Source: Selenomonadaceae bacterium (GTDB lineage: Bacteria; Bacillota; Negativicutes; Selenomonadales; Selenomonadaceae). Taken from it: a stretch of 10,796 nt of DNA. The notes under the pieces were generated by a model that ran no database searches, was not told the origin of the DNA, and saw only the letters and a program-made list of their open reading frames with translations. Of the stretch, positions 7,438 to 10,796 are shown piece by piece (the stretch's first letter is position 1; the number at the start of each line of letters is the position of its first letter). A program made the translations under genes and the position numbers. The stretch spans positions 1-10,796 of the forward strand of contig JAEERZ010000049.1 of the NCBI GenBank assembly GCA_016286075.1, written 5' to 3'.

Positions 7438-7466
7438 AAAAAAGGCAGGGCGAAACGCGCCCGCTA
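7438..7466 (-). terminator. Intrinsic terminator overlapping the holA stop
   Basis: On the leftward strand GCGGGCG, a CGTTT loop and CGCCCTGC form a GC-rich stem with one bulge, followed by TTTTTT. The first base pairs fall right after the TAG stop of holA. It should separate holA from the response regulator gene. Confidence 0.65.
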
Positions 7467-8528
7467 CCGTTTCACAGGCGCCGCGCCTCCTCCACAGAGC
7501 GAGATTACCGCGTGTTCCAAAAGCTCCGGCCCCGCCTGGCCGGTTTTCAGCAAATAATCGGCGTCGGCGAGTTCGAGGAAAGCCGCTTTGAGCGTCCCTT
7601 CGTCGAAGCCCTGCGCCGCACGCCCCAATTTTTCCGCGATAAACGGATTCAGTCCCAGGGGCTGCCCCAAGGCCTTGCCGCGTACGCCCCGCGCCTCCAG
7701 ACGTTTCGCCTGCCACAGCTGGCGCACATGGCGCGTAAGCCCTGCGATAATCATCGGCAAATACGCGCCGTCGCCGATCTCCCGCTCCAAAACGGACATC
7801 GCGCGCTTCACGTTCCTTTCGCTGATCGCGTCGTGAAGCGCGAAGCCTGAAACCTCCGGCACCGACGAAAACGCCCGTTCCAAGTCTGCGCAGCTGAATC
7901 GCGGCGCGTCGGTATACAGCGCCAACTTGGATAGTTCGCGGTCTAGAAAAGAAAGGGAAATCGTCTTCATCATGGAAACCGCGTTCATGAAATACGCCGC
8001 CGCCTCCCGATCGAAGGACCGCCCCATCTCCGCAAGCTTGCCGCGAATCCACGGCTCAATCGTCCATGGCTTCTCCGGCTCGGCGTCCAATACCGCGCCG
8101 ACCTTTTCCATCGCCTTGGTGAGCTTTTTCCGCTTGTCCGCCTTTGCCTTGCTTTCAAAGATTACATAGTTCGTCTCCGGCATATCGGCAATCGCCGCCA
8201 ACAGCCGCTCCAATCCTTTGTCTTTCGCCTTTCCCTTTTCCGCGTCTTCCCCGGCGCTTTTTTTCTCGCGAAACAGTTCCGTGCCGCGGAGCACGAACAC
8301 CGCTTTTTCCGACAGGAACGGCAGCGTCGCCAACAGGTCCGCCAGTTCGTGAAGCGCAGGATCGCGCTCCAAATATTGAACCGCTGCCGTCCGTTCCGCC
8401 TCGTCCGGCAGCAGCGCGCCAAGGATCGCCGTCTCCGCCTTTTCGATATAATACGGCTCCTCCCCCGCCAACAGCATCGCGTGGGGAATTCCCTTCCGCA
8501 GCGCCGCCATAAACTCTCCGTATTTCAT
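7464..8528 (-). CDS. holA: DNA polymerase III delta subunit
   Basis: HolA is the clamp-loader wrench subunit that opens the beta sliding clamp during replication. The 354-residue protein is close to the family length. Its N-terminus carries the characteristic LLAGEEPYYIEKAE (19-32). The middle carries a charged, lysine-rich insertion around 125-135 (GKAKDKG), then TNYVIFESKAKADKRKK, and the C-terminal collar domain ends with YLLKTGQAGPELLEHAVISL. It is AAA+-like but lacks a Walker A loop, as expected for delta. The ATG at 8528 has AAGGAG upstream. It faces away from the exported-protein gene at 8682 and is driven by the promoter at 8561-8589. Confidence 0.93.
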   Translation of the reverse strand: MKYGEFMAALRKGIPHAMLLAGEEPYYIEKAETAILGALLPDEAERTAAVQYLERDPALHELADLLATLPFLSEKAVFVLRGTELFREKKSAGEDAEKGKAKDKGLERLLAAIADMPETNYVIFESKAKADKRKKLTKAMEKVGAVLDAEPEKPWTIEPWIRGKLAEMGRSFDREAAAYFMNAVSMMKTISLSFLDRELSKLALYTDAPRFSCADLERAFSSVPEVSGFALHDAISERNVKRAMSVLEREIGDGAYLPMIIAGLTRHVRQLWQAKRLEARGVRGKALGQPLGLNPFIAEKLGRAAQGFDEGTLKAAFLELADADYLLKTGQAGPELLEHAVISLCGGGAAPVKR

Positions 8529-8560
8529 CGTGATGCTCCTTCTCTTTGATTCACAGTCTT

Positions 8561-8589
8561 ACTATACAATACCGCGCCGCGTTTGTCAT
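8561..8589 (-). promoter_or_regulatory. Predicted sigma-70 promoter for holA
   Basis: On the leftward strand ATGACA (8589-8584) and TATAGT (8566-8561) are 17 nt apart. Both boxes match the consensus at five of six positions. Transcription would start near 8554, about 25 nt before the holA ATG. Confidence 0.65.
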
Positions 8590-8611
8590 TTTTTAATCCA
8601 ATTTTTATTTT
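8583..8611 (+). promoter_or_regulatory. Possible rightward promoter for the exported-protein remnant
   Basis: TTGTCA (8583-8588) and TATTTT (8606-8611) are 17 nt apart on the plus strand. The -35 box shares almost all its bases with the holA -35 box on the other strand, so the two polymerases would compete. The -10 box is weak. Confidence 0.35.
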
Positions 8612-8681
8612 CGTCTAAAGTATGCGGCAGCTAAAAACGACATAATATGTTATAGATAGAAAAACAGCGGAGGGAAACCTT

Positions 8682-8981
8682 ATGAAAAAATGGATCCTTG
8701 CTGCGATGTTCCTGCTTTTGGCGTCACAGCCCGCGACGGCGAAAGTCGTGACGGCGGAAGGAACGGGGCCGGACCGTGACGGCGCGTTGCGCGCGGCCCA
8801 GCGAAACGCCGTCGAGCAGGTGGTGGGAACACTCTCGCCGCAGAGTGCAGACGGAACGCTGCTGCACAGTCTCGGCGAAAGCAACGCGGGCCGAGGCGTG
8901 CCGCCGCGTGGAGTCGGAACGGCGCGTCGAGTATGTGGAGCCACGTCGCCCCGACGGAGGGCGAAAGCCCGAAGGAGGTGA
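8682..8981 (+). pseudogene. Truncated exported FlgT-N/LPP20-like protein
   Basis: The ATG at 8682 follows a GGAGGG ribosome site and starts a clear signal peptide of 20 residues (MKKWILAAMFLLLASQPATA). Residues 21-50 (EGTGPDRDGALRAAQRNAVEQVVGT) look like the beginning of the FlgT N-terminal-like domain found in exported proteins of Gram-negative bacteria, usually part of proteins of several hundred residues. After T50-L51, near 8830, the reading frame continues as low-complexity arginine- and glycine-rich sequence to a TGA at 8979-8981, and no more of the expected domain is seen in any frame. The break coincides with the first stem of the structured element that follows. The gene therefore seems interrupted or rearranged. 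A short exported peptide with an RNA-bearing 3' end is an alternative. Confidence 0.6.
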
Positions 8982-9099
8982 GCGAGGGGGCGTTACCGAA
9001 GGCCGAGACGCTGGGCGGCTCGGTTGGAGCGCCGCAAGGCGCGGAAATAGCACCCGGTCGGCGCTTTGCCGACGCTTCCAAGAATCTTTTAACACCTCC
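8835..9099 (+). ncRNA. Candidate structured RNA element (unknown family)
   Basis: This GC-rich stretch can fold on the plus strand into a chain of hairpins: TCGCCG/CGGCGA (8835-8840 with 8873-8878) enclosing GTGCAG/CTGCAC (8845-8850 with 8862-8867); CGCGG/CCGCG (8885-8889 with 8904-8908); GTCGG/CCGAC (8913-8917 with 8951-8955) extended by GGCG/CGCC; GGGC-GAAA-GCCC (8959-8970); CCGAG/CTCGG (9003-9007 with 9019-9023); GCGCC-GCAA-GGCGC (9029-9042); GTCGGC/GCCGAC (9057-9062 with 9068-9073). A perfect 7-bp stem GGAGGTG/CACCTCC (8974-8980 with 9093-9099) would enclose the last three. Two hairpins have GNRA tetraloops on the plus strand only, which favours that strand as the RNA. It is not an rRNA, tmRNA, RNase P, SRP or 6S sequence that I recognise. 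It may be a mobile or repeated element, since it breaks the gene before it. Confidence 0.45.
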
Positions 9100-9270
9100 A
9101 AAAAGAACGCGACAAAGAAGAGAAATTATAAAATTTACTATCGGGAGATGGTTTCCCAAAAGACTACAAAAAAAAATCGGAAAAGAAGGAAAAACAGTCT
9201 TGGAAGTAGAATAGATTATAAAATATACAACTTCTTCAAATATCTTGTGGAAAACACAATAAAAGGCTAA
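9100..9270 (+). other. AT-rich tail after the structured element, no gene recognised
   Basis: Base composition changes abruptly from GC-rich to AT-rich at about 9100. The stretch is lysine-codon rich in every forward frame and has no ribosome site or start suggesting a real gene. A 16-bp direct repeat with two mismatches (ATTATAAAAT plus TTACTA or ATACAA) occurs at 9125-9140 and 9215-9230. GGGA/TCCC (9143-9146 with 9154-9157) and AAGACT/AGTCTT (9160-9165 with 9196-9201) could pair weakly. It may be the second half of the same inserted element, or the leader of the next gene. Confidence 0.4.
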
Positions 9271-9310
9271 CATAATAGAAGATTCTCAAGCAATAACGGA
9301 GGAAATATCC

Positions 9311-10411
9311 ATGCAAAAGAAGAACACTTCCCTGTTGATGGCCTGCGCAATGTTTCTTGTCGCTCTTCTTGTTTCTTACACCTCGGTTGCAGACGCCGGC
9401 CGCAAGCACGATATCAAATATCCCGCGTATATGCAGGGAATAGACTACGGCAACGGCCCGGTCTATGTCATCGGTCATAAGCCGCCCGACTCCGACAGCG
9501 TATGCACGGTGATCGCTTATGCGAACCTGAAACGGAAATTGGGCATAAACGCCGAGCCCAGGATTGCCTCTCCGGTAAACGCGGAAACCGCCTACGCCTT
9601 AAAATATTTCGGCCTGAAAGAACCGTCGCTGCTGGAGAACGCCGCCGGCAAGAACATCATCCTGATAGATCATAACAGCTTCGCCCAGGCCGCCCCCGGC
9701 ATGGACAAGGCCAATATATTGGAGGTCATCGACCATCATAATCTCATCGGCGACGTGACGACCGCTTCTCCCGCATATTACCGCAATCTGCCCATAGGCT
9801 GCGCTTCCACCATCGTGTGGCTGGAATATCTTGAAGCCAATGTTCCGATCGAAAAGCCCATGGCCGGCATGATGCTTTCCGCCATCCTGTCCGATACCGA
9901 CAATCTGCAAAGCAACACCGCCACGGATCTGGATCGGCAAGCGGTATCCGATCTTGTGAAAAAAGCGGGCATCAAAGACAGGAATGCATATTTCCTTGCC
10001 ATGGAAGAAGAATTTGCCGCTTATAGGAATATGTCGGAAAAGGACATTTTCTATTCCGATTACAAGGAATTCACGATCAACGGTATTTCTTACGGCTGCG
10101 CCACCGTCGTCGCGTTGACGCCGGAAAAGCGCCAGGATTTGGAGAAACGGCTCGGAGATTGGGTGCTGAAAAATTTTGAAACGCAAAACATGGATATGCT
10201 TTTCCTGAAAATCCACGACCTTGAATCCTACAAGGCAACAATATCCTGTTACGGCGACGGCGCTGTGGAATGCGCCGCGGCGGCTTTTCCCAAGACGGAC
10301 GGAAACAAGATCCTTCTGGAAAAGAACCTTTCGAGGAAAAAGGTCGTCCGTCTACTCCAGCCGCAAATAGAAAAATGGGCGACTGCCCACCAACAGAAAG
10401 ATGCCGCATAA
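9311..10411 (+). CDS. Exported family II (Mn-dependent) inorganic pyrophosphatase homologue
   Basis: This DHH-DHHA2 phosphoesterase should hydrolyse pyrophosphate to two phosphates using manganese. The 366-residue protein has all the family II signatures: GHKPPDSDS (H56, D60, D62), LIDHN (D120), VIDHH (D141, H142, H143), LSDTDNL (D195) and SRKK (341-344) in the DHHA2 domain. Unlike the usual cytoplasmic enzyme, which begins almost at the GH motif, it has about 48 extra N-terminal residues: a lysine-rich start, a hydrophobic stretch (8-25) and a signal-peptidase-like site after ADA (29). There is no lipobox cysteine, and no CBS or DRTGG insert. The ATG at 9311 has GGAGG 8 nt upstream. The neighbour at 10458 is also exported. 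Export is a prediction; pyrophosphatase activity rests on the conserved residues. Confidence 0.88.
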   Translation: MQKKNTSLLMACAMFLVALLVSYTSVADAGRKHDIKYPAYMQGIDYGNGPVYVIGHKPPDSDSVCTVIAYANLKRKLGINAEPRIASPVNAETAYALKYFGLKEPSLLENAAGKNIILIDHNSFAQAAPGMDKANILEVIDHHNLIGDVTTASPAYYRNLPIGCASTIVWLEYLEANVPIEKPMAGMMLSAILSDTDNLQSNTATDLDRQAVSDLVKKAGIKDRNAYFLAMEEEFAAYRNMSEKDIFYSDYKEFTINGISYGCATVVALTPEKRQDLEKRLGDWVLKNFETQNMDMLFLKIHDLESYKATISCYGDGAVECAAAAFPKTDGNKILLEKNLSRKKVVRLLQPQIEKWATAHQQKDAA

Positions 10412-10457
10412 TCACAAACCAATGCTGATAAAATATTTATTATGAGGAGGGTTTTTC

Positions 10458-10796
10458 ATGAAGAAAAAGATTACGGCTTACCTGGCGGGACTTATGGTGA
10501 TGACGAGCGCGACGGCGTTCGCGTCGATTCCCAGCGCGGAGATTGCGCTGGGCGGCGTCGCTCCGGGCATGAGCGTCGACGAGGCGGTTGCCGTTTACGG
10601 CCAGGCAACGTATCGCGGGGACGACGCGTATTTCCAGAACGGCGTCAAAGCGGATCTGGACGACTTCAACCGCAACCTGATCGAGGAACTGAAAATCAAT
10701 CGGCCGGGCAGCGGCGTTACGACGCCCGCCGGGATCGGCATCAGCTCGCCGGAAAGCTCGATTGTCGAAGCTTACGGACAGCCGGACAAAATGGAA
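10458..10796 (+). CDS. Exported protein with repeated YGQ motifs, partial (3' end outside window)
   Basis: The ATG at 10458 follows a GAGGAGG site and opens a frame that runs off the window after 113 codons. A signal peptide is clear: MKKK, a hydrophobic core, and AFA at 20-22 as cleavage site; there is no lipobox. The mature part contains two similar units, GGVAPGMSVDEAVAVYGQ (32-49) and IGISSPESSIVEAYGQPD (93-110), separated by a charged region (51-82). The pattern G-(hydrophobic)-x-x-x-S-x-x-x-V-x-x-YG-x-P resembles the repeat of SmpA/OmlA-like envelope proteins, but I cannot assign a function. It lies 46 bp after the exported pyrophosphatase with no terminator between, so the two may be cotranscribed. 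Confidence 0.8.
   Translation, partial: MKKKITAYLAGLMVMTSATAFASIPSAEIALGGVAPGMSVDEAVAVYGQATYRGDDAYFQNGVKADLDDFNRNLIEELKINRPGSGVTTPAGIGISSPESSIVEAYGQPDKME

Noticed and set aside
5061..7850. A 929-codon open frame on the plus strand
   Set aside because: It lies antisense to the histidine kinase, response regulator and holA, all of which have full domain motifs and ribosome sites. The frame is open because of the GC-rich third-position bias and shows no domain.
8835..9099. rRNA, tmRNA, RNase P, SRP or group II intron domain V sequence
   Set aside because: None of the conserved core sequences of these RNAs was found in the stretch, although the hairpins suggested a structured RNA.
8776..9270. 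A 164-codon plus-strand frame crossing the element into the AT-rich tail
   Set aside because: Several forward frames are open at once here, the translation is arginine/serine then lysine rich without a domain, and it starts inside the conserved part of the exported protein. It is more likely RNA or repeat sequence than protein.
8680..9273. A 197-codon minus-strand frame through the structured element
   Set aside because: It covers the signal peptide region of the forward gene and the hairpins, is low in complexity, and has no ribosome site fitting its start.
9311..9397. Lipoprotein signal on the exported pyrophosphatase
   Set aside because: The only cysteine in the signal region is early in the hydrophobic stretch and not at a lipobox position; the ADA site suggests ordinary cleavage.
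1..10796. tRNA genes, CRISPR arrays and transposase genes
   Set aside because: No tRNA cloverleaf with a TTCRA arm, no regularly spaced direct repeats and no transposase motif were seen on either strand by eye.

Overview
The window reads as chromosomal DNA from a GC-rich bacterium with an outer-membrane-type secretome, most likely a Negativicutes member (Selenomonas-like). This is inferred from the base composition, strong GGAGG ribosome sites, the Thermotoga/Firmicutes-type short AhcY, and the style of the exported proteins. No rRNA or other taxonomic marker is present, so the placement is tentative.

Region 1 (1-5265, all leftward) is housekeeping metabolism. A promoter at about 5237-5265 drives aroK and aroB (8-bp overlap; shikimate pathway). 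Then come surE (nucleotidase), ahcY (adenosylhomocysteinase family) and mtaD (MTA/SAH deaminase, cut by the window edge). The last three fit S-adenosylhomocysteine and nucleoside recycling. Two related long palindromic repeats, at 1280-1348 and 3475-3588, sit just after the ahcY and aroB stop codons and look like members of an interspersed intergenic repeat family.

Region 2 (5304-7385, leftward) is an OmpR-type response regulator followed by its membrane histidine kinase. It ends at a good intrinsic terminator (about 5372-5418). An octamer-based palindrome lies between that terminator and the aroK promoter.

Region 3 (7464-8611) is holA, the DNA polymerase III delta subunit, with a good leftward promoter that overlaps a weaker rightward one.

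Region 4 (8682-10796, rightward) is the accessory and most unusual part. A gene for an exported FlgT-N-like protein loses homology after about 50 codons, at the edge of a roughly 265-nt GC-rich stretch (8835-9099). That stretch can fold into a series of hairpins, two capped by GNRA tetraloops, partly enclosed by a 7-bp long-range stem. An AT-rich tail of about 170 bp follows. Next is a family II (Mn-dependent) inorganic pyrophosphatase homologue with an N-terminal signal peptide, which is unexpected for a normally cytoplasmic enzyme, and then the start of another exported protein with two internal repeats. The structured element and the exported pyrophosphatase are the best candidates for something undescribed.
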